Below, one piece after another: positions 35,957 through 44,803 of a stretch of 64,000 nucleotides of DNA; position 1 is the first letter of the stretch, and each line of letters begins with the position of its first letter. The position numbers were made by a program, and so were the translations under genes. Location of the stretch: the NCBI RefSeq assembly GCF_004366075.1, contig NZ_SODU01000002.1, forward strand, positions 946,647-1,010,646, in the 5' to 3' direction. The notes under the pieces were generated by a model, which saw nothing but the letters and a program-made list of their open reading frames with translations, was not told where the DNA came from and ran no database searches. The DNA comes from Kribbella pratensis (lineage in GTDB: Bacteria > Actinomycetota > Actinomycetes > Propionibacteriales > Kribbellaceae).

Positions 35957-38239
35957 GTGACTCCGCGGTTGAGCGTTGTGGTGCCCTTCTACGGCGTCGG
36001 CGAGTACCTCGGGGACTGCCTGGAATCGATCGCCCGGCAGGCCTGGTCCGACTTCGAGGCGATCCTCGTCGACGACGGCTCGCCCGACGACAGCGCTGTC
36101 GTCGCGAAGGAGTTCTGCAGCCGGGACCCGCGGTTCCGGCTGATCCAGCAGGACAACGCCGGCCCCGGTCCGGCCCGGGACGCGGGCATCCGGGAGGCCA
36201 CTGGCGAGTACCTGGCGTTCGTCGACGGCGACGACCTCGTCTCGCGGTACGGGTTCGCCGCCCTGGTCCGGACCCTGGACCGCACCGGTTCCGACATCGC
36301 CGGCGGCAATGCGCGGCGGTTCAACAACAGCTTCGGCGTCCGCCCGTCGTGGCTGCACAAGCAGCCGTTCGCGCGGGTCCGGCACGCCACGCACGTGACC
36401 GAGTTCCCCGATCTGGTCCTGGACCGGATGCTCTGGAACAAGGTCTACCGCAGGTCGTTCTGGACCGAGTACGGGTACACGTTCCCCCCGATCCGGTACG
36501 AGGACTACCCGGTCGCGCTCAAGGCGCACCTGGACGCGGTGACCGTGGACACGATCACGCAGCCCGTCTACTACTGGCGCGAGCGCGAGTCCGGCGAGTC
36601 GATCACGCAGCAGAAGTTCCAGCTCGGCAACATCCGGGACCGGGTGACCTCGGCCGGGATGGTCGTCGATCTCGTCGAGGACGACGTACCGGTGGTCCGC
36701 CGGCGGGTGCACGCGCATCTCGCGCAGATCGACGTACTGACGCTGGTGTCCGCGTTCGGTTCGGTCCCGAGCGAGGACGAGCAGGCCTTGCTGGATCTGT
36801 CCCGTGAGCTCCTCGACCGGCTCGACGACGACGTTCTGGCCGCCACCCACCGGTATGACCGGATCCAGCACGCCGCGCTCCGGTCCGGCGACGTGGAGCT
36901 GCTCCGGCGGCTCGCGGACTTCCGGAACTCGGGCGGGCTCCGCGGCGGGGCGCGTGCCGTACCGCGTCCGCGCCGGTCGCGGCAGCTCGACTACAACTAC
37001 CCGGGCCTAGGCGAGTCCGCCGTACCTCAGGCGCTCTACAGGCTCCGCGAACAGGACCTGACCCTGGCGACGAGCGTCCGCGAGGTGAGCTGGGTCGACG
37101 GCAAGTTGTCGGTCAAGGGCACCGCGGAGATCCGCCACCTGGAGACCTTGCGTACGTCGACCCTCGAGGTCGCACTGGCCGTCGGTGAGACGACGTACCC
37201 GCTGGACGTACGTCGGTACAACGCGCTGGACCTGCACGGGGACAAGACACTCGTCGGGTTCGAGGTGCTGCTGGACCGCGAGCTGCTCGGTCAGTGCACG
37301 GGCGCGCCGGCCCACTTCGAGGTGCGGATGCGGTCAGGGCGACGGGAGCGGAAGGGCATGCTCGGCGGTCAGGGCCCGGGGAGTCCCGGCTGGCCGCCCG
37401 GTGCATGGATCGACGAGCTGAACTGGATCCAGCCCGGGCCGGGGAAGTACGGCTGGTTCTCGTTGCGACGGCTGACGGACCCGTGCCGGCTGACCGCGGT
37501 CGAGCAGACGGCCGACGAGCTGGTGCTGCACGGGCGGGCATCGTTCGACCAGCCGGAGCTGTACCTGAGCCGGCCGGTTGTCGGTGGCGAGGAAGAGGTC
37601 CCGTTGGAGATCGACGGCCGCGACTTCACCGCTCGCCTGCCGATCCAGGACATCCTCGCGGCCGCGAACCACGACGACCCGTTCGGCCAGCGCACGACCA
37701 GGGTGTTCCGGATGCGCGGGCCCGGGGGTGAGCAGCGCGTGTTGCTGTGGACCGCGAGCGACTCGGCGGTCTCGCGGGTCGTTGACGACCGGGTGGTCAC
37801 GCTGACCCGCTCGACCGGCGGGTACGTGAACCTGCACGAGTCGCCGATCCGCACGACCGCTGTGGCGGCGGTTGTCGAGGGCAACCAGTTGACGGTGCGC
37901 GGATCGGAGGGTCGCGAGGTCACGTTCGCGTGGCGGCGGTACCTGGCCGACTCCGACGAGCATCTCGATGTCGCATGCCGCCGTACCCTCACCGCCGAAG
38001 GATGGTCCGCGGCAGTCGACGTGGACGCGCTGGTCCCGGTGACCGCGGTGCAGGTCTCGGTCGATCCGCTGGCCGCGCTGGCCGACTGGATCCTGTTCGC
38101 CACCCCCGCTGACGGTGCGGCCCACGCCGTACAGTGCGAGCCGTTCCTGTGCAGCCGGTTGCCGTTGGCAATCACTCACGGGTCGCACGCGCTCGCCGTT
38201 CGACCCCATGCCGGCACTCTGCATGTCGAGGTGCGCTGA
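35957..38239 (+). CDS. GT2 glycosyltransferase with C-terminal beta-rich domains (copy A)
   Basis: A 760-residue protein. The GT-A domain (about residues 1-280) has LSVVVPFYGVGEYLGDCLESI, ILVDDGSPDDSA, AGPGPARDAGI and the DxD-type VDGDDLVS, then LDRMLWNKVYRRSFW and YEDYPVALKAHLDAV. This domain resembles those that Streptomyces-type proteins fuse to CDP-glycerol glycerophosphotransferase; here the second enzyme is missing. Instead about 450 residues of beta-rich repeats follow (SVREVSWVDGKLSVKGTAEI onward), a layout like the C-terminal modules of wall teichoic acid glycosyltransferases. The paralogue is at 40834-42993. Its TGA shares a base with the next ATG (TGATG). Confidence 0.88.
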   Translation: MTPRLSVVVPFYGVGEYLGDCLESIARQAWSDFEAILVDDGSPDDSAVVAKEFCSRDPRFRLIQQDNAGPGPARDAGIREATGEYLAFVDGDDLVSRYGFAALVRTLDRTGSDIAGGNARRFNNSFGVRPSWLHKQPFARVRHATHVTEFPDLVLDRMLWNKVYRRSFWTEYGYTFPPIRYEDYPVALKAHLDAVTVDTITQPVYYWRERESGESITQQKFQLGNIRDRVTSAGMVVDLVEDDVPVVRRRVHAHLAQIDVLTLVSAFGSVPSEDEQALLDLSRELLDRLDDDVLAATHRYDRIQHAALRSGDVELLRRLADFRNSGGLRGGARAVPRPRRSRQLDYNYPGLGESAVPQALYRLREQDLTLATSVREVSWVDGKLSVKGTAEIRHLETLRTSTLEVALAVGETTYPLDVRRYNALDLHGDKTLVGFEVLLDRELLGQCTGAPAHFEVRMRSGRRERKGMLGGQGPGSPGWPPGAWIDELNWIQPGPGKYGWFSLRRLTDPCRLTAVEQTADELVLHGRASFDQPELYLSRPVVGGEEEVPLEIDGRDFTARLPIQDILAAANHDDPFGQRTTRVFRMRGPGGEQRVLLWTASDSAVSRVVDDRVVTLTRSTGGYVNLHESPIRTTAVAAVVEGNQLTVRGSEGREVTFAWRRYLADSDEHLDVACRRTLTAEGWSAAVDVDALVPVTAVQVSVDPLAALADWILFATPADGAAHAVQCEPFLCSRLPLAITHGSHALAVRPHAGTLHVEVR

Positions 38240-39063
38240 TGCATCACCACAACCACTACTACGGTCAGACGCACATCCTGTCCCGGTACGCCGGGTTCGA
38301 CTTCGACCACCCGCCGCGGTTGCGGGGATACCTGCAGCACGGCTGGAACATCGGCTGCGGCTGGAACCCGGTGCACGAGTTCTACGACGGTGCCTGGCGG
38401 TTCACCTGGAGCGATGCGCCGAGGCGTCGCGGACACGCGCTGGGGCGGCGGAACTACCACAGCATCGGCGCGCCGTTCCTGTACCTCATGGAACTCGAAC
38501 CGGAGCCGGAGGAGCCGGTCGAGCGCGAGGGAACGCTGTGGTTCCTCTTCCACGGGTGGGAGGGCGGCAAGATCCACGGCGACCACCAGCGGCTGATCGA
38601 CGAGATCCGCGAGACCGAGCCCGGCCCGGTCACCTTTTCGTTGTATTACACCGAGTACGACCGGCCCGAGGTGCGCGGGTTCTACGAAGACGCGGGCTTC
38701 CGGGTGGTGTCGTTCGGGCGGCGCGGGTTCTCCTACGAGGGGACCGACCGGCGGTTCCTGTTCAAGCAGCTGGCCGAGCTGCGCAAGCACAAGCGGGTCG
38801 CGGCCAACCGGCTGTCGACCGCGATCTTCTACGGCGTCGCGGCCGGCTGTGAGCCCGCGGTGTACGGCGACCCGATGGAGATGGACGGCGAGAACCCGTT
38901 GTTCGGCGGCCAGAGCCGGATCGAGCGACTCTGGCCGGAAATGCTCGGAAAGACCGTCGATCTCGAAGCGGCCCGGGCGACCACCGACCTCGAGCTCGGC
39001 AAACCCTGGATGATGCCGCCCGCGGAACTGCGGTCGCTGTTCGATTGGAGAGAGCGTGTCTGA
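38239..39063 (+). CDS. Unassigned GT-B-like protein, candidate nonulosonic-acid transferase (copy B)
   Basis: A 274-residue paralogue of the product of 27329-28144: the start MHHHNHYYGQTHILSRYAGF, GYLQHGWNIGCGWNPVHEFY, FLFHGWEGGKIHGDHQRLI and ANRLSTAIFYGVAAGCEPAVYGDP match position by position. The repeated Ser/Asn-Arg-Leu-Ser then Tyr-Gly pattern near the C-terminus suggests a nucleotide-sugar site. Coupled on both sides: TGATG with the GT2 gene and an 8-base overlap with the next gene. The reaction is unknown; transfer of pseudaminic acid or a related keto-sugar is the working inference. Confidence 0.75.
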   Translation: MHHHNHYYGQTHILSRYAGFDFDHPPRLRGYLQHGWNIGCGWNPVHEFYDGAWRFTWSDAPRRRGHALGRRNYHSIGAPFLYLMELEPEPEEPVEREGTLWFLFHGWEGGKIHGDHQRLIDEIRETEPGPVTFSLYYTEYDRPEVRGFYEDAGFRVVSFGRRGFSYEGTDRRFLFKQLAELRKHKRVAANRLSTAIFYGVAAGCEPAVYGDPMEMDGENPLFGGQSRIERLWPEMLGKTVDLEAARATTDLELGKPWMMPPAELRSLFDWRERV

Positions 39064-40837
39064 GTTGGCAGCTGGGGTTCAGGTCGTCCGCGGCGAGATG
39101 CAGCCGTGGACCGACCACACGACGCCGCGGCCGGCGCTCGCCGCGCTGCTGACCGACGTCGTCCCCGCCAACCGGCGGACGCTGATCCTCGGGCCACATG
39201 CTCCGCAGCTGATCGAGTCGGTGCTCGCGCACTCCGCGGACGTGACGATCCTGGTCCGCTCGGTCGCGGACGCGCAGCAGTTGGGCGAGGACTTCGGGCC
39301 GTGCCTGCAGGTGATCGCCGGTGCGCTGGACGGCCTGCAGAGCGAGCCGTACGACGTGATCATCGCTTCCGATGGACTCGATCGCGTCCTGGGATACGAC
39401 AGCGCCGACCTGTCGTGGACCGCACGTCTGGCCGCGCTCGCTGCGTTGGCCGCTCCGGACGCGGTCGTCGTACTCGGGCTGGAAAACGAGTTCTCGCTGC
39501 TCAACCTGCTGGACAGCCGCCCTGCGGACGAACGCCACGGCGACGACGAGTGGCGCCCGCTCCACGACGACCCGACCCGGCCGGTCTCCGTCGACCAACT
39601 CAAGTCCGCGCTCCCGTGGACCTCTGAGGTGTACGCCGACTTCGGCTCCCGCACCTTCGTCCGCGCCGATGTCGCGGCAACCGCCCGCCCCGGCGAACTC
39701 CCCACCCGCCTGGCCGGCGCCGCGCTGGAGTCGGTCGACGTACCGCTGTTATCGCCCGCTGCCGAGGGCGTGGACACCGCCGCCCGAGCCGGCCTACTAG
39801 CCGCCATCCCCACCGGCTGGCTCGCAATAGCCGGCGCCGGCGCCACCCACGACGTCTACGCCCAATCCGCAGACGTAGTCCTGACCGCCGACCAAACCCT
39901 CACCGGCTGGGACACAACCATCACGGGCGAGCCCCCCGCCCCCGCCGCCGCACCTACCGCCACCGCACCTACCGCCACCGCACCTACCACCGCCGCCGCA
40001 GCGACCACCGCCGCCGCAGCGACCACCACCGCACCTACCGCCGACGGCGGCTCGCTCTTCTTTGACCCCTCCGTTGTCCCCTCCACAGTTCCCTCGGGTG
40101 TGTCGGTCGAGAGTGTGCTGTTCCGGCTTGCCGCCGCCGAGGATGTGCCCGCCTTCCGCAAGTTGGCGGCCGACCTCGGCGACTGGGTGACCGAATCCCG
40201 CCTCGTGCTCCGCTGGGACGACGTGATCTACGACGGCGACTCCTTCGCGTACGGCGTCTCGGGCTGGGTAGCCGAGGACCCCATCGAGAAAGAGGACCTG
40301 CTGGCTGCCGCCTGGGCGCGGTTCCACGACCGTCTGATCGGACAGCGCCGTCGCCACCCGTGGCCGCCGTGGATGCTGGGTGACGACCTCATCTCCGCGT
40401 GGCTCGGCATGTCCGGTGTCGAGCCGCCCGAGCAGACCCCGGCCACGAGCCCCGACTCCCTCCCGGCCACCACCGAACAAGTTGCCTGCGGCAAAGAACT
40501 CGCTGCCGCGCTGGACGTCGTACTGGAGACGAGCACCACCATCGTCGACGTACGCACGACGCTCGCCGAAGCCGAAGAGGCCAAGCAGGAGCTGTTCGAG
40601 CTGAAGGGCCACGTCTACGGCCTCGAACGCACGCTCGGCTTCCGCAACAAGGCGATGAAGACCCGAGAGAACCGCATCCGCGAGCTCCGCGGTCAGCTCC
40701 AGCGGCTGACCACGGCCCACGAGCGGATCCGCGGATCCCGCACGTACGCCGTCTCGCGGGTGATCTTCCACGCGGCCCAGGTCCGCAAGCCGAAGGTCGT
40801 CGCCCGCAAGCTCGCGCGCCGGATCAGACAGCGGTGA
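39056..40837 (+). CDS. Degenerate methyltransferase-fold protein with low-complexity linker and coiled coil (copy B)
   Basis: A 593-residue paralogue of the product of 28144-29532. It has a Rossmann-like N-terminal part (RTLILGPHAPQLIESVLAHS, YDVIIASDGLDRVLGYDSAD), then a Pro/Ala/Thr-rich linker at about residues 297-330 encoded by tandem repeats at 39949-40042. A middle domain follows, then a charged coiled-coil segment (AEAEEAKQELFELKGHVYGL onward, about 500-560) and a basic tail. The linker and coiled coil are absent from copy A. The GTG start overlaps the preceding gene by 8 bases and the stop overlaps the next GT2 as GTGA. A scaffold for the transferases is an inference. Confidence 0.72.
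   Translation: MSELAAGVQVVRGEMQPWTDHTTPRPALAALLTDVVPANRRTLILGPHAPQLIESVLAHSADVTILVRSVADAQQLGEDFGPCLQVIAGALDGLQSEPYDVIIASDGLDRVLGYDSADLSWTARLAALAALAAPDAVVVLGLENEFSLLNLLDSRPADERHGDDEWRPLHDDPTRPVSVDQLKSALPWTSEVYADFGSRTFVRADVAATARPGELPTRLAGAALESVDVPLLSPAAEGVDTAARAGLLAAIPTGWLAIAGAGATHDVYAQSADVVLTADQTLTGWDTTITGEPPAPAAAPTATAPTATAPTTAAAATTAAAATTTAPTADGGSLFFDPSVVPSTVPSGVSVESVLFRLAAAEDVPAFRKLAADLGDWVTESRLVLRWDDVIYDGDSFAYGVSGWVAEDPIEKEDLLAAAWARFHDRLIGQRRRHPWPPWMLGDDLISAWLGMSGVEPPEQTPATSPDSLPATTEQVACGKELAAALDVVLETSTTIVDVRTTLAEAEEAKQELFELKGHVYGLERTLGFRNKAMKTRENRIRELRGQLQRLTTAHERIRGSRTYAVSRVIFHAAQVRKPKVVARKLARRIRQR
39949..40042 (+). repeat. In-frame tandem repeat encoding an Ala/Pro/Thr linker
   Basis: Two perfect copies of CGCACCTACCGCCAC (15 bp; 39949-39963 and 39964-39978) and a partial third are followed by two perfect copies of GCCGCCGCAGCGACCACC (18 bp; 39992-40009 and 40010-40027). 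Both periods are multiples of 3, so the frame is kept and the array can change copy number without loss of the protein. Confidence 0.85.
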
Positions 40838-42993
40838 GTACGCCGCGCCCTCCTGCACGACTCAGCGTGGTAGTGCCGTTCTACAACGTGGGGGCTTATA
40901 TCGGGGACTGCCTGGACTCGATCGCGCGGCAGACCTTCGGCGACTTCGAGGCGATCCTGGTCGACGACGGTTCGCCGGACGACAGTGCCGTGATCGCGAA
41001 GGAGTTCTGCATCCGCGACTCGCGGTTCCGGATCGTGGAGCAGCAGAACGCCGGCCTCGGACCGGCGCGCAACACCGGCGTCGAGCAGGCGTCGGGGGAG
41101 TACATCACGTTCGTCGACAGCGACGACCTGGTGACCCGGCACGGGTTCGGGATGCTGGTCCGGTCCCTCGATCAGACCGGTTCGGACTTCGCCGCCGGCA
41201 ACGCGCGACGGTTCAACAACAGTTACGGCGTACGGCCGTCGTGGTTGCATGCGCAGGCGTTCACGGAAAATCGCCTGGCCACGCACATTTCCGAGACGCC
41301 GCAGTTGGTGCTCGACCGGATGGTGTGGAACAAGGTGTACCGGCGGTCCTTCTGGGACGAGTACGGCTACCGGTTCCCGGCGATCCGGTACGAGGACTAT
41401 CCGGTCACGCTGAAGGCGCACCTCGACGCGGTCACCGTCGACACGCTCGCGGCGCCGGTGTACTTCTGGCGCGAGCGCGAGTCGGGTGACTCGATCACGC
41501 AGCAGAAGTTCCAGCTCGCGAACATCCGCGACCGGGTCGTCTCGGCCGGTCTGGTGCTGGACGAGATCGAGGACGCGCCGCCGGCGATCCGGCACCGGGT
41601 GCACGCGCACTTCCGGCAGATCGACCTGCACGCGATCCTCTCGGCGTTCGGCACGGTGCCGCCCGAGGAGGAGCAGCACCTGGTCGAACTCACCACCGAG
41701 CTCCTCGACCGCCTGGACGAGGCCGTGCTGGTGAACTCGCCACGCCTCGCCCAGCTCCAGTTCGCGGCCTTGCGGGCGGGCGATCTCGAACTGCTGCACA
41801 AGGTCGCCCTCGACCCGGACGCGGCCCAGGAACACCTCGCGCTCACCAAGAACGACCTGACGCCGGCGACCAGTGTGCGCGAGGTGACCTGGATCGACGG
41901 CGCGTTGTCGGTCCGTGGCACCGCCGAGATCCGGCACCTGCAGTCGAAGCCGTCGAACCTCCGCGTCGACTTGGTGATCGCCGGCAGGAACTACCGGCTT
42001 CCGGTACGGCGCTACCCGGCGACCGATCTCCGTGGCGAGGAAAGCATGGTGGGGTTCGAGGTTCGCGTCAGTCGCGAGCTACTCGCCAAGTGCACGGCCG
42101 GCCCGTCGCACTTCGACGTACGGCTGCGGGTCGGTGGGATCCGGCGACGGGACATGCTGCGTGGGCAGAAGGCCGGCAGCCCGGGGTGGCCGCCGGGAGC
42201 GTGGATCGACGAGACGAACTGGATCCAGCCTGGTCCGGGCAAGGACGGGGCGTTCGCCGTACGGCGGTTGGCAGATCCGTGCCGGTTGACGTCGGTCGAG
42301 CAGACCCCGGATGCGCTGGTGCTGCACGGGCGATCGACGTTCGACGAGCCGGCGTTGTTCGTGAGCCGGCCGTTGTCGGGTGGTGAGGAGCAGGTGCCGC
42401 TCGAGGTGCGTGGCCGGGACTTCACCGCGTGGTTGCCGATCGGGCCGATCCTCGCGGAGGTCAATCCGGACGACCCGTTCAGTCAACGGACGACGCGTGC
42501 GTTCCGGGTCCGTGGACCGGAGGGGCAGGAGCAGGTGCTGCTGTGGACGGCGGGCGATCGGCTGGTCTCACACGCCGAGCGCGGGCGTGCGGTGATGCTG
42601 ACCCGGTCGACGGGCGGGTATGTGAACCTGCACGAGTCCCCGATCCGGATGACCGCCACCGCTGCGGTTGCCGCGGGCAACATGCTGGTGGTGCGCGGGC
42701 CCGATTGGGGCGAGGTGGACTTCAGTTGGCGCCGGTACCTGCCGGATTCCGACGACCACGTGGACGTCGCGTGCCGACGTACCGTCTCGGACGACGGCTG
42801 GGCCGCCGTGGTGGAGATGGCGACATTGGACGCGGCGGAGTGGATCCTCTTCGCCACCGCGCCGGACGGCACCTCCCACGCAGTCCAGTGCGAACCGTTC
42901 CTCTCCAGCCGCCTCCCCCTGACCGTCACCCGATCCCCCCACACCTACGCCATCCGCCCCCTAGCCGGCACCCTCCACCTCGAAGTCAGGTAG
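40834..42993 (+). CDS. GT2 glycosyltransferase with C-terminal beta-rich domains (copy B)
   Basis: A 719-residue paralogue of the product of 35957-38239. The GT-A domain has ARLSVVVPFYNVGAYIGDCL, ILVDDGSPDDSAVIAKEFC, VDSDDLVTRHGF and RRSFWDEYGYRFPAIRYED. The beta-rich C-terminal modules (SVREVTWIDGALSVRGTAEI; GGYVNLHESPIR) match copy A almost throughout. The GTG at 40834 overlaps the previous stop (GTGA), so the operon from 35169 to 42993 is tightly coupled. The two GT2 copies may add alternate units of a repeating polymer. A degenerate repeat array lies just downstream. Confidence 0.88.
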   Translation: MSTPRPPARLSVVVPFYNVGAYIGDCLDSIARQTFGDFEAILVDDGSPDDSAVIAKEFCIRDSRFRIVEQQNAGLGPARNTGVEQASGEYITFVDSDDLVTRHGFGMLVRSLDQTGSDFAAGNARRFNNSYGVRPSWLHAQAFTENRLATHISETPQLVLDRMVWNKVYRRSFWDEYGYRFPAIRYEDYPVTLKAHLDAVTVDTLAAPVYFWRERESGDSITQQKFQLANIRDRVVSAGLVLDEIEDAPPAIRHRVHAHFRQIDLHAILSAFGTVPPEEEQHLVELTTELLDRLDEAVLVNSPRLAQLQFAALRAGDLELLHKVALDPDAAQEHLALTKNDLTPATSVREVTWIDGALSVRGTAEIRHLQSKPSNLRVDLVIAGRNYRLPVRRYPATDLRGEESMVGFEVRVSRELLAKCTAGPSHFDVRLRVGGIRRRDMLRGQKAGSPGWPPGAWIDETNWIQPGPGKDGAFAVRRLADPCRLTSVEQTPDALVLHGRSTFDEPALFVSRPLSGGEEQVPLEVRGRDFTAWLPIGPILAEVNPDDPFSQRTTRAFRVRGPEGQEQVLLWTAGDRLVSHAERGRAVMLTRSTGGYVNLHESPIRMTATAAVAAGNMLVVRGPDWGEVDFSWRRYLPDSDDHVDVACRRTVSDDGWAAVVEMATLDAAEWILFATAPDGTSHAVQCEPFLSSRLPLTVTRSPHTYAIRPLAGTLHLEVR

Positions 42994-43071
42994 AACTCCA
43001 GCCAACGGCCCGCCCCCGATCGGCCGACAGCGTGCACGACCCACCGCCCCACCTTGGCGAGCGTGCCGACG

Positions 43072-43180
43072 TTTGCTGGGTGGGCCAGGCAATTTCGTGG
43101 GTGGGCCAGGCAAATCGGGGGTTTGGTACCGGCAATCAGGGTGTGGAACCCGACATTTCGCTGGTCCACCCAGCAAATGG
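43072..43180. repeat. Degenerate tandem array of about 21-22 bp with long inverted repeat
   Basis: TTTGCTGGGTGGGCCAGGCAA (43072-43092) is followed directly by a copy with two changes (43093-43113), then by diverging units ending in CGGCAA and CGACA. The array closes with CTGGTCCACCCAGCAAA (43161-43177), which is complementary to 43072-43088 except at one base. The array fills the 256-base gap between convergent genes. It may act as a terminator or be a small repeat element. Confidence 0.6.
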
Positions 43181-43249
43181 GCCACTGGGCCGGGGTAGGT
43201 AGGCCGGGCAGGCGGAGGTTGAGGGCTCGGGGCGGGGGACGTTAGGCGG

Positions 43250-44740
43250 TCAGCGGCGGGCGATCATCAGTTGGTGGGTGACTGGCCAGTCGACGGGGTC
43301 GCCGGTGGGGGTGGTGATGGAGGCGACCGGGGTGATGCGGTTGTCGACGACCCAGTCGTTGCGCCAGGCCGTTGAGGACGGGTCGATGGTGAAGCCGGCG
43401 CGTTCGGCGACGGTGGTCCAGCTGGCGAAGTTCAGGCCGCAGAACTGTTCGTGGGTCTCGCTCAACCAGTTGTCGACGTAGTCCTTCCGGGTGAGGAAGT
43501 CCATCGCGTCGGCGAGCCGCAGCACCAGCCCGTCGGCGCGGACCTCGTACCCGAACGGCACGTTCGCGTTCCGCCGGAAATCGTGGGCGAACTGGAAGAA
43601 GCGCGCCCGCGTGGAGAGTTTTCCGACGTACGTCGCGGGGTCGTCGAGGGACTCGAGCTCCGTGATGTCGTCCGGGTTCTCGCCGTCGCTGTCGTCCAGC
43701 CGCAATACGACGGGACGGTCCGGCTCGTCCGGGCCGCACACGTCGGAGTTGATCCAGACACCGTTCGGGGCCGTGTGCGCGTAGAGCGCGTCGGCGAACC
43801 GCTGGACCGTATCGGGTCGCGAACCGTCGGCGTACGACCAGATCTCGTGGGTGAGCGCGAGCGTCAGCGTGGTGTCGATCGAGCGCGGCGGGAACACGGC
43901 GGAGCCGAGCATGTTGCGCTGGTAGAAATAGACGTTCGGGTTGCTGAACAGGCCCTGTTCCTTCTTGTGCTCGCATTCGGCGAACAGGTGCCGCGCGACC
44001 TCCACACCGATCAGATCCGACTCGTGGAAACGTGGATCGCGGTCGACGAGTTGCAGAGTCGCACCAGTCGCGCAACCGATGTCGAGAATCCGGCCAGGGC
44101 GGACAAACGCCTTGATTTGTTGCCATTTCCGGTCGGCGGCGGTCTCGAACGCGTCGGCGTACGTCTTGTAGTCGCGGGTCGTGGTCAGTCCGCCGTCGTC
44201 GCCGACCACCGGGTCGTTCACACAGCGCGCGACGTGCGCGTCCAGGGCGTAGCGCTCGAACACGTCCACGGTCGCTGGATGCGCGAGTTCCTTCCACTGC
44301 TCGTTGCCCGCAGCAATCATCAGCAGCACGTCCCACGGCCGCGTCGTACCCTCGGGCTCGACGCCGATCACGGAGTACCCGAGCTGCTCGTACAGCTTGC
44401 TCACCTCGGGCGTCGAGCACGCCACGACCGTGTTCTCCGGAGTCAACCGCACGAGATCGTCGGTCCCCGCCTCGATCGCCTTCACCGTCACCTCGGCGAA
44501 CTCGTCCGTCGGCGGGGTATCAACCACTCCCACCACCAGCGACCGGATCCCCTCCGCCACACTGAACCGCTCGATCGCCGCCTCCCGCCGATCGAACGCC
44601 ACCGGATTCCGCTTGGTCGTCCGGTGGTTCGCCGACGTCACCGCCCACACCACGGTCCGCTCCGCAAACTGCTTCAGGAACTCCCCCTGAAACCGCGTCA
44701 GCACATGATGCCGCCCCGGAAACAACAAGTACTCGGTCAC
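43250..44740 (-). CDS. Nucleotidyltransferase-like/SAM methyltransferase fusion protein
   Basis: A 496-residue protein. The N-terminal 150 residues begin EYLLFPGRHHVLTRFQGEFL and contain VVWAVTSANHRTTKRNPVAF and VEGIRSL-like elements; the GRHH...T..Q pattern resembles the HIGH-type nucleotidyltransferase fold of NMN or pantetheine adenylyltransferases. The C-terminal 320 residues form a class I methyltransferase (ILDIGCATGATLQLVDRDPR, about 265-284; TLTLALTHEIWSYADG). Such a fusion could activate and methylate a surface-sugar precursor, an inference from context. The GTG at 44740 follows AGGAAAGG. Divergent from the lipoprotein gene. Confidence 0.75.
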   Translation of the reverse strand: MTEYLLFPGRHHVLTRFQGEFLKQFAERTVVWAVTSANHRTTKRNPVAFDRREAAIERFSVAEGIRSLVVGVVDTPPTDEFAEVTVKAIEAGTDDLVRLTPENTVVACSTPEVSKLYEQLGYSVIGVEPEGTTRPWDVLLMIAAGNEQWKELAHPATVDVFERYALDAHVARCVNDPVVGDDGGLTTTRDYKTYADAFETAADRKWQQIKAFVRPGRILDIGCATGATLQLVDRDPRFHESDLIGVEVARHLFAECEHKKEQGLFSNPNVYFYQRNMLGSAVFPPRSIDTTLTLALTHEIWSYADGSRPDTVQRFADALYAHTAPNGVWINSDVCGPDEPDRPVVLRLDDSDGENPDDITELESLDDPATYVGKLSTRARFFQFAHDFRRNANVPFGYEVRADGLVLRLADAMDFLTRKDYVDNWLSETHEQFCGLNFASWTTVAERAGFTIDPSSTAWRNDWVVDNRITPVASITTPTGDPVDWPVTHQLMIARR

Positions 44741-44803
44741 CCGGCCAACCTTTCCTGCGTACCATGCATCAGACAGAACATGATCCCAGGGGGAGGGGCC
44801 GCG

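Noticed and set aside
43072..43180. Possible CRISPR array
   Set aside because: Units are contiguous, about 21 bp and degenerate, without unique spacers; no cas genes are present.
43054..43245. A 63-codon frame with a heptapeptide-like repeat (FAGWARQ, FRGWARQ) in the gap after the second GT2 gene
   Set aside because: The pattern is produced by a 21-bp DNA repeat that decays quickly and also gives repeats in the reverse frame; no ribosome site or codon bias supports translation.
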